A model generated the notes under the pieces. That model ran no database searches. It was not told the DNA's origin and saw only the letters and a program-made list of their open reading frames with translations. 64,000 nucleotides of DNA from positions 388,453-452,452 of the forward strand of contig CM055111.1 in NCBI GenBank assembly GCA_029204225.1. Reading direction: 5' to 3'. Each line of letters opens with the position of its first letter. Position 1 is the first letter of the stretch. The DNA comes from Diphasiastrum complanatum (lineage: Eukaryota; Streptophyta; Lycopodiopsida; Lycopodiales; Lycopodiaceae). Made by a program: the position numbers and the translations under genes. Below, piece by piece: positions 20,936-32,994 of this stretch.

Positions 20936-21789
20936 GTTCAATGGCAGAGGGTACATCTCAACTGAATTCAAAGAGTATTGCACATTGTGAAGTTTTTAGC
21001 ACGTGTGAACTTCACCACACACCCTACAGGATCTTACTGAGGTGTTGTGATTGCACAAGATTGATCAAAGAACAATATATTTCAAAAATCTAAGGCAACA
21101 GCACAATGGCATACGTTTGATAAAAAAATCTAATTCTTCACTATGAGAAATGAATGTCAAAAATAATTCTAAGTGTTCAGTATGGGAATAAGAGGCTGCT
21201 CTCGAGTAGAGAGAGAAAATCATACATAGAAAACTTGGGTAGAGAGAGAATGAGTCCAAAACACCAAAATGTCAATATTCACAATATGGCAAAACATGCC
21301 TAGCTTTCCCTACATGAGAGAGACTCGAATTCCTACAGTGGAGTTGCATCGAAAGTCCACTTAACTAAACTAATTCACCTCCCAGAGATCCACATGTGTA
21401 ACTGTATGCATGTATGGTGCATGTACTGCATGTCAACTCATAAAATTGCCTAGACATGTGTAGATCATAGAAACTACTTTGCATGTTGCATGCACTGATT
21501 GCATGTGGCTTGCATGCATACAGTAAGACTTTGCATGCTATCAAAACATCTGCATGTCATTACAATTGAACCTATCTAACTCAAATCCGAGCTACACTAG
21601 AAGGATATGTGCTCAATTCACACTCCTTATATGTACAACATGAAATCTAGTGGAAATTATCATGGAGATGACCCCAAACTCGAGATAGGAAGATAATATT
21701 TTAATAATCGTCACAGAGACGAGCATCTTATCAATGGCGGATCAAAAGGTGTTGCAGCTCAACCAAGGACTAAATAATCAGCCTCAGCC
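20936..21789. other. No gene seen between copia fragments
   Basis: Contains repeated TGCATG words near 21405-21560. No coding motif. It may be element sequence too diverged to name. Confidence 0.4.
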
Positions 21790-22260
21790 ATCTCCCAGAA
21801 GATCAACAAGAGATCGCAGACTACCTATAAGATACATTGATGAATCTGTTTGTTTTATTCCATTCAATGGATATTCAAAATCAAATACAAAGTAGATGGA
21901 AGTATCGATCGAAGAAAAGCTTGACTAGTAGCAAGAGGGTTTTCTTAGATTCCCAATATCGACTACAATGAGACTTTTAGTCATGTAGTCAAGCATTCTT
22001 CAATCAAAACTCCTGTGTCATATGTTGATGTAGTTAATTTGGAGATATATCAGATGGATGTACAGACAACCTATATGAATGGAATTATCGAAGAAGATAT
22101 CAACATGATTCAGCCTAAAGGCTATATAAGTAGAATCATATATGCAAACTCCATAAAGCACTTTATGGCTTGAAGCAATCTGCTAGAGCTTGATTCCAGA
22201 GGATCAACACTTTTCTTATCGAACATGGTTATAATCCAAGCACAGTGCAACATTCTTTTA
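21790..22260 (+). pseudogene. Copia reverse transcriptase N-terminal remnant
   Basis: The + strand reads, with stops and shifts, IFKIKYKVDGSID, LVARGFS, NIDYNETFSHVVKHSS, YQMDVQTTYMNGIIEEDINM and IQPKGYI. These are the N-terminal motifs of copia reverse transcriptase. The copy belongs to the same family as the element at 33-34.8 kb, with which it shares long DNA stretches such as AAAGCACTTTATGGCTTGAA. It keeps the block around YQMDVQT that the 33-kb copy has lost. It is cut off before the catalytic YVDD motif by the LTR of another family. Confidence 0.8.
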
Positions 22261-22345
22261 TTAGTATTACGGTTCCCATGAGAGTGATAACATAGTTCAG
22301 ATTCATACACATGCTTATGATTCCACAATTAACACTATCCATCCA

Positions 22346-22356
22346 AAGATTAAGCT

Positions 22357-22397
<41 letters not shown>

Positions 22398-22620
22398 AAG
22401 AATATAATAAGATTCAATCCCAACAATTAGCAAATCCAACAATACCAAAATCCAGATAAACATTGAGAGATGGGGCAAGAAAGCAGAGCAAGGACATCCA
22501 ATTTCAATTTTATAGAGGTTCAACCTGCTTTATTGAAATGAACATGTAAAATGAATCACAAAGTACCACTATATATAGTGGATTTTATGGCTTTGGCCTC
22601 AAATCCTATTGGCCAATTCC
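22346..22620 (-). repeat. 3' half of a gypsy-type LTR with (GA)17, - strand
   Basis: On the - strand this matches 57376-57620: GGCCAATAGGATTTGAGG, a 16-bp palindrome CCACTATATATAGTGG (22566-22581), ATGTTCATTTCAATAAAG, then a GA tract (22361-22394). The palindrome-to-GA distance is about 171 bp in both copies. The palindrome may be the LTR TATA region. The class is inferred from neighbouring gypsy sequence at the other copy and is not proven. Confidence 0.75.
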
Positions 22621-23953
22621 AACCACACAAACGTGTATCAATTAGTTTATGGTGTTGAACCGCTTCTCCATTTTTAAATAATCTATGAATTAGTTTGAAT
22701 TCAATCATGTCATAATCTTGTAGATAACATGATCATCAACTAATGCAAATCTAAATTGGAAGCTCAATGAAATTGGGCAGTGGACTATATGATAACTATG
22801 GAAAACCAACAAAATTCAGCAAAGCTAGCATGATTGACATGCTTTGTTCAAAAAATATCCGACAAGGATATTTAATGTACTACTACCTAGGGAAAATTTA
22901 ATGCAATTTGTTTTACAGTAGGGATGGAGAACACCATAAAAAGCTAAGCAAATTTTTTAGAATAATGTGCTCATCAAACCATTGAATGAAAAACGACAAA
23001 GTTTTCTGGTAAACAAACGATCGGTAAAGAAATTCCGGGGGGGGGGGTGAGGGGGCATATTTTGAATCACCAATGTAGTCACAATGGTGGGCTCCCAAAG
23101 ATGTAAGGGTGGGGAAATATGATACCATATTGGAGAGATGGTGGCCTCACCCACCTTCACCATTTGATGGTTGATTCACCAACATCCAAGAAATAGTACA
23201 AAAAAAAGTGTCAGTGCATCGCAAGGGAACCAAGTGCCAAGGGAACCAAGTGCATTGATGCAAGGGAACCAACACGGAGAGAAATGGACTAACCATCAAG
23301 CAACAACAAATTGTTCTTGCATCTATGAGAGTTTGAGGCTTTTTTTTTTTCTGGAACAACATCATGTGTGGGCAACGTTTTGAACTCGGATGTTTATCAC
23401 ACACAAAGAACCCTACCACCACAAGGGTGTTTGAGTTTGTGAAAGGGTTGCTTGCTGGAGAACAATGCACAAGCAAGGTGAATGAGAGTGGATGCCAAGA
23501 GGATTTCGCTCACAACCAAATGTAGCTGAAAATTTTCCAAGACCATGCCGACATAGCCTGCAGTAAGAGAGGGCAAGGTGACACTCTCTTATGCCCTGTG
23601 GATGACTCATGATGCTGTTTAGTGCATGCTTGTCATTGCATTTTGTGTCATTATTATTGATTGTCACACTGTAATAAAGTTGATTTGAGCTGAAGGTGCA
23701 ACAGGCCTTTTTCCTGTAAATTGCTGAGGGATTTTCCATTTGCGGCTCGAAATTCCGAAACTATGTTATGAATACTTATGGTGTGAGCGGGCATCTTCAT
23801 GAAGCTCTAAAGCGTGTTTATTCGGATGTCAAAATGCTATATCAGTCAATAAGCACTCAGATTTTAAGTTCTGCTTGCATGTCAAAAATCCTCAAATTGA
23901 AGGTAGAAATTTCCAGCAATTGTGCCACCGATCCATGGTTAGCAAATGGATTG
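22621..23953. other. No gene seen; downstream of the coiled-coil gene
   Basis: Contains a run of ten G near 23037-23047 and two direct copies of CAAGGGAACCAAGTGC (about 23220-23255). No long frame. Part of it is probably the 3' untranslated region of the - strand gene. Confidence 0.45.
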
Positions 23954-26900
23954 CTAAGATTCAAGATATAGCACGTGGCTTTGCAATTGTAGCTGCTTTG
24001 TTGCCATCAGCTTTCTCATCAATCTGTGAAGTTTCTCCTGCAGAGCCTCAGCAGAGTCTTCGAGGGCCATTTTCTCACATACAAGCGAAACATTTTGTTC
24101 TTGGAGCTCCATCAGGTCGTTTTCTTTCTTCTCAAGGTTTAGGATGAGCATTTGTTTCTCAGCTGCCATTTGTTCCAGCCTCTGCATGGCTAGCTTGAAC
24201 TCATTTTGGAGTGCTCGAAGCTCAACGATGACTGCATCTCGGCTTTTGGTCGCTTCTTTCAGCTCTCGAACTTGGCTCCTAGTTTGAGTCACCATATCAG
24301 CCATATGCGACTGCATGGTACACAACATTTGAAACTGGGATTGGAATCGCCCTTCAAGAGATGTGATCTTTTGTGTCTCAAAGCCAATACGATTAATCTC
24401 ATCTTTCATTTCGTACCTTGTTACCAATGCTTTTATCTCGCAATTTAGAGTTTCTATGACAAGATCCTTGGCCTTGATGGCAACACTGTGAAAACCACTT
24501 AAATCGCGAGCTTCTTTACTCAGTCTTTTGCTCAAGAACCGAATTTCGCGTCTCAGTTTTTCTAGCTCAAGTTTCTCGAGGCCTAGAAGCTGTTTGCCTT
24601 TGTCCGCTTCCTCACAGAGCTGAGCAACTCGTTGCTTCAGCTTAAGATTTTGTTCTCTTTGGAGATTTAAATAATCACGTAGCAATTTTAGTTGCCGTTC
24701 CTTGCTGTGGTTCAGCGTTTTTCGGATGCTTTGGTCATTCCGATCAGTTTGATCCCATCTATATGCCAACCATGTCAATTCTCCATCCCTCTCTAATGCA
24801 AGTTTTTTCTTAATGCAATTGGGTGAGGTTTGATGTTGGTTGCATACCATATCTGAAAGCACTTCCTGGAGATTCTCTGTCTGTGTGGATGCAGGAGTTT
24901 GGTTCTCATGTCCCGTGTCCTGCTTTGCTCTGCACACTTTATCTTCACATGCTACCCGTTTCGTCCAAACCAAGGCCTCTTGTGCGGCCAGAATCTCTTT
25001 GTAAGCCTGGTGCAATTGTAACAAAGATTGGCTATTCATGTTTCCAGTGTCTTCAAAAGCGTTTTGCACATCAAGAAGTAGATTTTGCACTCGTGACAAT
25101 GTGCTTTCAAGACCAAAACAAACGGATTCTCTTGATTTAACTTTCTTAGTGGCTTGTCTCAAGTCACGCAAGAATTTTTTCTTTTGTTTCAAAAAATATC
25201 TTGCCTTCTCAAACATCTGGAGCGGCAGCATGTCGTCATCACCTTCTATCAAGCACTCTAACGGCTCTTCGTCTTGGTTTGTTTTATCTTCATACCTTTG
25301 CGGAAGTTCGGGTCGTGATGCTAATTGATGTATTGCGTCATAGGGTTCTTTCAAATTCTTTTCCAATTCTTGCTTCGGCTGTCCTTTTAACTTCATGTCC
25401 TCTTTGAAAGCCAAAAGTTCTTCATCCATTTTAGTCCAAACAGGGTTAAAGAAGGAAGGCACTTCTGTAAAGTTTACATTTCTTCCTCCAGAACTCCTGC
25501 TATGTTCGTTTTTATTTTCTTCGTTCCGAGTGAACACGCACTTTCGCTCTTTCCTAGTTTCAGCTTCATCCACGTCAGAGGATTTTACTTCTCTGTGCAA
25601 AGACATGGTAGGCTCTATGCATGGAGGATTATCCAGCATATTTGAAACACTATTAAGGCCTTCCAGAGAAGTAGTTGCGACTATCACATCCTTCTGTTTA
25701 TCGCTATCTGCAGTCTCATACTTTAGCGAGGCTAGGCTCGAATCACGGCCTCCTAGTCTGATGTTAGGAGCAGCAGACTCATTATCTTCAACTACGCTAT
25801 AATCCTTTTGTCTAACGTCGATCTTTTTCTGCTCGCCGCTTGTACTAGCTTCGGTTTGCTTTGCAATGTACGATGTATCGGGGACTGAAACCTGGTACAC
25901 ATTCAACATTTGTGATTCCGACATGATCGGTGGCTTCTCTTTACTTCTGATGCTGCACTCCATAGCATCTCTTATTGAGTATTCTTCCTCAGGCATCAGC
26001 TCTTTCCTTTTTATGGAACTTTCAACATCTGCTTCATCATCATTAACGTCGTTTGATTTGTTTTTTGGAAAACAACCACTTGGGACTTCTATATATGCCA
26101 TCGGTTTGAGTTGCTTGGAATCTCGAATGTGATCCTTTAATGACCTTGGCCTCGAAGTAGGACTTCCGATACCAAGCCCTTTAACAGCAGTTTGATCTTT
26201 CTCATGTAAATCATACACTTGCTGATCCAAAGAGATGGTGTCCGCTATTTCCAAGCCAATATCTGTGAATGCACTTTTACATTGCTCGTCGCTTGCACCG
26301 GATACAAGTTCTACTGAAACTCGTTTCACGGAAGAAGTTGATACTTCCGGCTTAATAAACACTTGTATAGTTTCCCTCATTTGTGATCGCAAAGTGGTCG
26401 GCGGCATCTCTTCGCATGGGAAGTTGCACTCTACAACATCGCTTATATCCTGCTGTTCTCCATATCCATCCTCGAGTATTACATTCTTCTCACTCCCAGT
26501 GCTATTATCGTAGGTTTTTTCAGTGTGTAGCAAGTGACATTCCGTAAACTCAGATTGATTTTCCCGTGAATCGCCATCCAACATTTTAAATGACATTTTA
26601 GATTGGGTAACACCGGAAGTAGAATCTGGAGCCGGCTCGCGTTGATCTTTAGTGAATTTTTTTAAGTTCATTAGAGTGGACGAAGCATACGCAAGCTCTG
26701 ACTGCAAATAATGAAGTACCAAACCTCGTTCGATCATTTGCTGGTTTGCTGAGGCACACCATTGTTGCAATTCATTTGCTGTGGATGTCATGTCAGAAAT
26801 CGGATATTGTAAGTTTTCATGAATTTGATGCGATTCTTCTTGCAGAAGCTGGGTATCCTTATCAAGGTACTCTTTGCTGGTAAGTAATTGTTTTTCCTTT

Positions 26901-27679
26901 TCATTCAATGCAATGCAAAGATGGTCTTGTGCCTCACGCAGTTGCGTCAACATGATATGTTTCTTACTAAGCTGCTCCTCCAGGAAGCACAAGCTTTGTA
27001 CCACTTGTAATAGCTTCTTACTGTCATTCACATCCTTCGGTAGACATTCTTCAGCATCTAATTCTGTTTGAATCTCTTCCAAATTTTCTTGTAAGATCTG
27101 TCTTTGTTTCTGATATTCTTCACGTTGAAGTCTTAAATAATTTTGCAAGCTTGTTAAGCCTGACCATGCTTCCAGAATGACGCTACTCAATCCATCAGAG
27201 ACTTGCCGTATTTTTGCAATTTGTGAATCAAATTCCAACACTTGACCTTTGGCGTGATCTAGAAATGTTTTGGCTCCATCTAGCTTGGTTTCCAGCTGAA
27301 GGAAAGAATCCTGGTTGCCTGAAATCTGTTCATGCAGAGAAGCTGAAGCAAGATCGTAAGATACGTTGTCTCCTTCGAACACCTCCCAGCTGCCTGAAGT
27401 TTGTTCAATCAGAGGAGTTGATGTAAGAACGCTAGATTGATTCCCTCCTTCAAGCACCTCGATTGATTCTCTATGTTTCTCTTTGTATTTTTGTATTTTT
27501 ACATTATCGAATTCGTCAAACTGGCTATGCTGTTGCTCGGATTGCTGCTGCGAGTCAGTATCATTTTCCTCAAACCTGCCATGTGGTTGCTCAAATTGCT
27601 GCCGTTCAGCAATAGAGTTGGATGCCACATCTTCAAAAAGTTTTTGATTGGTATCCATAGAATGATCGAAACATATCAA
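23954..27679 (-). CDS. Large coiled-coil protein, function unknown
   Basis: A single open frame of 1,241 codons, the longest in the window, with no intron. The first ATG gives MICFDHSMDTNQ; a second in-frame ATG eight codons on (MDTNQKLFED) is equally plausible. Residues about 120-345 form heptad-rich coiled coil (YLRLQREEYQKQRQILQENL). Residues about 345-760 are acidic, Ser-rich and probably disordered. Residues about 800-1235 are again long coiled coil with many Gln, Arg and Glu (LKLKQRVAQLCEEADKGKQL, LRALQNEFKLAMQRLEQMAA). There is no motor, kinase, zinc-finger or membrane segment. The architecture suits a scaffold or filament-tethering protein of the cytoskeleton, nuclear envelope or flagellar apparatus, but this is only shape-based. 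I do not recognise the family. The intact frame among decayed elements argues for selection. Confidence 0.8.
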   Translation of the reverse strand: MICFDHSMDTNQKLFEDVASNSIAERQQFEQPHGRFEENDTDSQQQSEQQHSQFDEFDNVKIQKYKEKHRESIEVLEGGNQSSVLTSTPLIEQTSGSWEVFEGDNVSYDLASASLHEQISGNQDSFLQLETKLDGAKTFLDHAKGQVLEFDSQIAKIRQVSDGLSSVILEAWSGLTSLQNYLRLQREEYQKQRQILQENLEEIQTELDAEECLPKDVNDSKKLLQVVQSLCFLEEQLSKKHIMLTQLREAQDHLCIALNEKEKQLLTSKEYLDKDTQLLQEESHQIHENLQYPISDMTSTANELQQWCASANQQMIERGLVLHYLQSELAYASSTLMNLKKFTKDQREPAPDSTSGVTQSKMSFKMLDGDSRENQSEFTECHLLHTEKTYDNSTGSEKNVILEDGYGEQQDISDVVECNFPCEEMPPTTLRSQMRETIQVFIKPEVSTSSVKRVSVELVSGASDEQCKSAFTDIGLEIADTISLDQQVYDLHEKDQTAVKGLGIGSPTSRPRSLKDHIRDSKQLKPMAYIEVPSGCFPKNKSNDVNDDEADVESSIKRKELMPEEEYSIRDAMECSIRSKEKPPIMSESQMLNVYQVSVPDTSYIAKQTEASTSGEQKKIDVRQKDYSVVEDNESAAPNIRLGGRDSSLASLKYETADSDKQKDVIVATTSLEGLNSVSNMLDNPPCIEPTMSLHREVKSSDVDEAETRKERKCVFTRNEENKNEHSRSSGGRNVNFTEVPSFFNPVWTKMDEELLAFKEDMKLKGQPKQELEKNLKEPYDAIHQLASRPELPQRYEDKTNQDEEPLECLIEGDDDMLPLQMFEKARYFLKQKKKFLRDLRQATKKVKSRESVCFGLESTLSRVQNLLLDVQNAFEDTGNMNSQSLLQLHQAYKEILAAQEALVWTKRVACEDKVCRAKQDTGHENQTPASTQTENLQEVLSDMVCNQHQTSPNCIKKKLALERDGELTWLAYRWDQTDRNDQSIRKTLNHSKERQLKLLRDYLNLQREQNLKLKQRVAQLCEEADKGKQLLGLEKLELEKLRREIRFLSKRLSKEARDLSGFHSVAIKAKDLVIETLNCEIKALVTRYEMKDEINRIGFETQKITSLEGRFQSQFQMLCTMQSHMADMVTQTRSQVRELKEATKSRDAVIVELRALQNEFKLAMQRLEQMAAEKQMLILNLEKKENDLMELQEQNVSLVCEKMALEDSAEALQEKLHRLMRKLMATKQLQLQSHVLYLES

Positions 27680-30600
27680 GAAGGGCGAGTCCTAAAAGTC
27701 ATGCAGCTTGCGGTGCACAAATTCTGCATACTTTTGAGCTTCAAAAACCTTCTTTCTGAACTCTTGTACAAAGTTGTCAACTCCATAGAATATATATTCC
27801 TTACTTGCTCCAGGCAGCTATGTAGCATGGTGTTACATGGTGTTACTAGCTTGTTCTTCACCGATTGGAACTGTACATTTGGTGCAGCATCAGTGATTCA
27901 AGACAATCTGCATGCATGACGATGATCTAGCCATCCACTGCTTTGGGGCTGTAAAACATAGATTTCCATGTATCTAGGACACGTGTGCAAGGATGCTACC
28001 TGATAAAATAAATGTGATATTATGCATAAACCAAACCATGCTTGTAAAATTTACTTGCTTATAGTTTAGAGAGACAAATGAGGAAGATGAGAATCACAAT
28101 CTCATCACAAAATTCCACTTGCATTTGACCTCTCAATTAATAGCCCATTCCCTAGCATTCCAATAAGAGGAAACAAAAGCCCAAGACTCGTGACAATCTG
28201 CTTGTAAGAAGATATTGTAAAAGGCATGGAGAAGAGATTTGAACCTGCCTCCCCAAGCCATTGAACTTTAAGGAAATCCGCCAATCATTTTCATTGGCCA
28301 ATGTACTAGTGCTTGCGTGAAATGGTTCTATTTTCTATTCAGATTGATAAAAGACTCACCATGATATTGTAACTTTGCATAAGATATAATAAAATTCAAG
28401 GTTTGTCATCTATGATCTTACATGAGTTCAAATGCTTGACCCCTAAAATTTGATTGGAACATATAGGTATCAAGGCCTAGTTATTTGGTGTAGATGAAGC
28501 CTATCTTAAGGGGAGATAGACTGCCCTCAAAAATTGTAAGGAGTTAAAAAATAAAGGTGTAAATATGAGTTTTTGGCACGCCTCAAATAAAGGATAGCCT
28601 TATAAGTTGGGTTCTCAAAAAAAAATGGAAACCTTGAGCATTGATTAAAGAATTGTTGTTGGAGAACGCAAGGAAAAATGGTTGCCCAAGGTGAGTGCAT
28701 TGGTAACAATTGACTTGATTTAGTGACATCAACAAAGGCAGTCCTTGACAAGACAAAAGATGCCTAGATGATCAAGGAAAAAAAGCAAAAGATAAACTTG
28801 ATCTTTCTTAAATGAGTTCTTGACGATGGTGATGGAGTTGTGGGTAGGTTGTTCGCAACCAATTTAAAGGAGAGCAAGCATCCAGAAATTTGTATAAATT
28901 ACATGTTTGATAATATATTATGAATTCTTCTAATTTTTTTTTTGCATGTAGTCAATTCTATATATTAGAATGAAATGAATAATAGTAGGCTTAATGTGGT
29001 GATTGCACTTGTATAAAACTAATACACGCAATGTTGAATTTCAAAACCTGTATTTATTGATGAGCAAGTGGGTTACTGATCATCAATCCACGAGAACATG
29101 CATGATATGAATAGTAGAAACAATAGGCCTTAAAATACGACAGTGGATTTTAGTTTATAGTAGAACAAGGAACCTTTTTGTCAAATAAACCATGTACTAT
29201 ATGCTAGATTGGTTGATATTTGATTGACATTAAAGATTGCATCACAATGACTCCTATGTTATGAGGGACATAAAAGGAAATTATATGTGGGTTGTGCTTT
29301 ATATACTTCTCAATTAATTTAAAGTCATGGAAGGTAAAGTAGGATAGGAGAGAGATGTTGGAATGTAGACACGTGATTGGTTCTCCACAGAAATCAGGGC
29401 TATGATCTTTTGACAATGGAAGAACTCTAATGAGCTATGAAATTCTCCATTCTTCGATCACTTTATTCTCAGTCGTGAAATCATTCATTCAGATCTTGAC
29501 AACATTATTTTGATCATTAGTTGGGAGATTAGTGCAATCCATTATGGGGTATGTTCTTGCAGAAGTAGACTTTATCTCCTTGCCAAAAAATAAGTAGTTG
29601 TATGTAACATTTATTGAGCACGATCACTTCCACCATCTTTTGAAGGAGATAAGGTAAAGGGTTTGTTACAACCACCCATGCAAGCTTTTGCTCGTTACTT
29701 TTTCATGTTCAGCATTAGTTACTACTGCATTGCTTTTAGGTCTCATGGGCAAAGTAGTGTTCCCTCTAATGACCCATCATTATTCATGACATTATTCAAC
29801 ACACTATCCAACATAATCCTTGAATCATATTTAAATGTTGCAAAGGCCTCATCAATTTGATGCACATAATGATTAAAAGCTAAAAAATTCTCAATGCCAA
29901 AATAAGTTGGCAAACAACCCAACAATTTAATGTGAGTTGGCTTGTCAACCACCCATAGATATGTTTTTGAAATGCACATTTGTGAAATGTCCCTACCCCA
30001 AATATGTGCTTCCTTGAAATTCTGTAGTGACTAATATACTCATTCTTTAAAATCACTTCAAGCTTTTGGGTGATTGTAATAGCATCTTTGAATTTTGTCA
30101 ATACTAGTACTATTTTCCTACTTAGACACATTATGGTATCAAAAGTTTCTTCAAATGTTTACATTTTTCTACTAGATTTTTCTACATGAATAATATGATC
30201 ATTGTTTTGTTGGCAGAATGATTTTTAGTTTATCAATGGAAATAAATAGGCTAGAAATAAATATTACGATATATTCTCAAAGTTTTCAAATATTTAAGTC
30301 ATATTTGTCAATAAGAATACATTTTGTAGAAGCATTTGATCTCTGAATTTTTGTATGATAATCTTTATTCTTGAATTTTTTTCTCTAGAGATTCTTGAAA
30401 TTTTCAATTCTCTATCTTGTTTTAGCTTGCTACCACTATTCATATGATTTTGTGCTACATATTATACATTTTAAGTACAAGTCATCAAATCTTAACTTTC
30501 AATGTCTAAAAAGCTCAAAACTTAATCTTGTTCTTGTTTGTTTCATGCTTATGTTGGTAACATCCTACGAGAAGGGCATCTTGACCTATTGAATAACACA

Positions 30601-32545
30601 CCTCAATACTCAAGCAAATGTTGATAGAGTTGGCAAGAAGATTAAATCTTTGGGTGTCATCCTCCTCTCCACCTATCTCAGTCATTTCTAATTCTATAAT
30701 TTTCTACTCCATCATGTCATCAAATTGTTATTGGTAGTGAATACTTATGTTAGATAATATCACTAAAATTCCATTGGACTAGCAAGTTCATATGTACTTT
30801 ATAAACTTTTAGGGGTATGATTAATTCCAATTCTTCATAATCAAAGAATGGACTTGTCAATTTGCCCTAACTTAAAACATATTTGATTATGTTATAGTTC
30901 TCAATGCGTGAATCTTCAAAAAGTAATTAGTTGGGCAAAGATGTGTGCAACAATATACATCATTTATAGTAGATTAGGTAAATATCTTGTTGATATCTCA
31001 TGGCTCATTACAATCTTTGTACAATGTATTACTCAAATAGAAATTGAAATAGCAAGGTGTTGTAAGTTTTTAATCATGAAGCTAAACTTAAACGCCAAAA
31101 TTGCACAAATATAGAGGATAAAGATAGCCATACCATGTGTAGCTTCTCCACCATTTTGAAGTGTTCCATGATAAATTTGCCTTGTTGTCAGATTTTGCAT
31201 CACGATTCACCTACAGTGACTCAAATTTATGGATCATGACATATGAATGATATATAGTGTAAAATCCCTAGGAACACATCTGAAGTCACTAGACTGGCCA
31301 CATGCATTCTCTTGCATCTGGTATGCCCAGATGGGCCTCAAGTTTGGGAAGTACAAGATTAGCAAACACATGCAATTTTTGAAAGCCTGCACACATCCCG
31401 GATGTTCTAGTTAAGCTAGTTCCTCGATGTTGTGCGCATCTTGGAACGTCATTTTTTTGACATTCAAGATGTAGGTGAGTTCATGGATGTGCACATCCGG
31501 ATCTGCATGACATCTCTAAAGTTTGAGACTAAAAATGATGCATGTGGCCATGCCTGCCAGATTTCACAATGCCAGATTTCACAAGCTGCTTTAGATCATA
31601 TTTTAAAAGATAAAAAACGTTTTGTGAGGAAAGTGGAAACTCTCCAGGCTACGGACGATCCTATTAACATTCACAATTGATTGCTCGAAAGTAACATAGA
31701 ACCAATTGTGCTCCGTTATTGGGCTCAACGCAACTGGCTTCTAGGATTGTCTCTTGAACTAATACCATGTTGATTATACTTACTATTTAAAGGTCTTCTG
31801 CCAAACTTATCGTGAAGCTGTTATTTGAATCATTGAGCAAATGCCAGTAATCACAAGGCGCAATTGCACCCAAAAAAAATACAGTCCACTTTATTTATTT
31901 ATATTCTAAAGCTCCCACCAAATCAATTAAGGACTGTATTAAGATTGAATATACTTCTTTTGTGGAGCGTCACAAAAAGGATTTGAAAAGCTTTGCTCAG
32001 AACTGCGAGTTCTTCCAAGAAATAAGCTTGTGCCGGAAAGATTCCCAGAAAAAGCTCGAATCGCAGACAGCTTAAAGGTAGTCAGTCAGCCAGTCACATC
32101 TTCAAGCTTCAGGACCTTAAAGAAGATGCTGAAAGTGGATGTGAAGGAAGTAGTTGCAGAGAAGAGACAAGGGGAGTCTCCATACCACCCACCACGGCTT
32201 AGCGATCCTAGAACAACAATATGAAGAAGACGACGACGACGAAGACGGAGGATGACTCGGGGCCGTGGAGCATTGGAGTAGATTCGAGAAGGGAGGCAAG
32301 GAACAAGGATCCCAACGAAAAAGGAAAAAGAAGAAATACGAGAGGGAAAGGGCTGAAGGAAGAGGAATGGAATGAATCGATAAGCTTTCGGTGAGTCGCG
32401 AGTCTACGAACCAGCGTGAAGGGGGGCCCGTCTTGTTCTTAGTGAGGATTTAGACTTTCCCGTCAATGCCCTCGTATTTGGCCCTAACTCAAAAGGAGCA
32501 ATATATTGCCAACATGGTTATATGAGGTGGTAGATGGTGAAGAGC
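27680..32545. other. 4.9 kb of AT-rich DNA without a recognisable gene
   Basis: The first few hundred bases are probably the 5' flank of the - strand coiled-coil gene. Elsewhere frames are short, below about 85 codons, and show no motif. A duplicated TGCCAGATTTCACAA occurs near 31555. A 65-codon + reading at 32030-32224 (LKKMLKVDVKEVVAEKRQ) has no support. A tRNA-like B-box on the - strand near 28240 is isolated. Confidence 0.5.
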
Positions 32546-32748
32546 TGAAGTCTCATCCATCGCACCAAGATACATGGGTAGAGTGGTTGACTGCGACCGG
32601 CAAGGCGTAAGCTCAAATCCAAGCCGTTGCGTAGTGACGTCTTAGGAGCTTGCTCCTCACTTGGGTTGCCAAGTTGTATATGTTGTGTAACCTACCAATT
32701 GCGTAACCTACTAGTTGCGTAACTCTGTATACAAAAAAAAAATTGAAG
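32546..32748 (+). mobile_element. Possible tRNA-derived SINE
   Basis: TAGAGTGGTTGA (32579-32590) resembles a polymerase III A box and GCTCAAATCC (32611-32620) a B box, at roughly tRNA spacing. The unit ends in three direct copies of about 17 bp (GTAACCTACYARTTGC type) and an A-tail at 32731-32742. TGAAGT at 32546-32551 and again just after the tail is a candidate target duplication. The body would be about 190 bp, a normal SINE size. Confidence 0.45.
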
Positions 32749-32935
32749 TTTTCACTCTCCACTCTCTATAGCTCCAATGCCTCAAAGGGCATATTACGAC
32801 GTGAGCAATTTTCCCAAAACACACTTCAAGTATAACATTCATTCAATACGAGTTTGCCTATAAGCCAATTTAGAAAAGATAACCAGTCCAACCATTCTTA
32901 ATTCAGGAAAACGAAAATCTCAACCAACACGAAAT

Positions 32936-32994
32936 GTTGGATTATTCTCCTTCTTACCAATCGACTGATCGGTTTTAATCTTCATCCAAAATAT
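32936..32994 (+). repeat. Fragment of copia LTR start
   Basis: TGTTGGATTATTCTCCTTCT through ATCTTCATCC matches the start of the LTR at 34818. It is followed at once by polyprotein sequence, so the LTR, primer site, gag, protease and most of integrase have been deleted between them. Confidence 0.8.

Noticed and set aside
24823-27071. Several + strand readings of 65-135 codons
   Set aside because: They are antisense shadows of the 1,241-codon coiled-coil frame.
28232-28265. B-box-like GGTTCAAATCTC on the - strand
   Set aside because: The only A-box-like sequence is about 17 bp away, too close for a tRNA or SINE promoter, and no A-tail follows.
32030-32224. 64-codon reading with Lys/Val-rich helix
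   Set aside because: No start context, splice signal or family match, and neighbouring frames are equally open.
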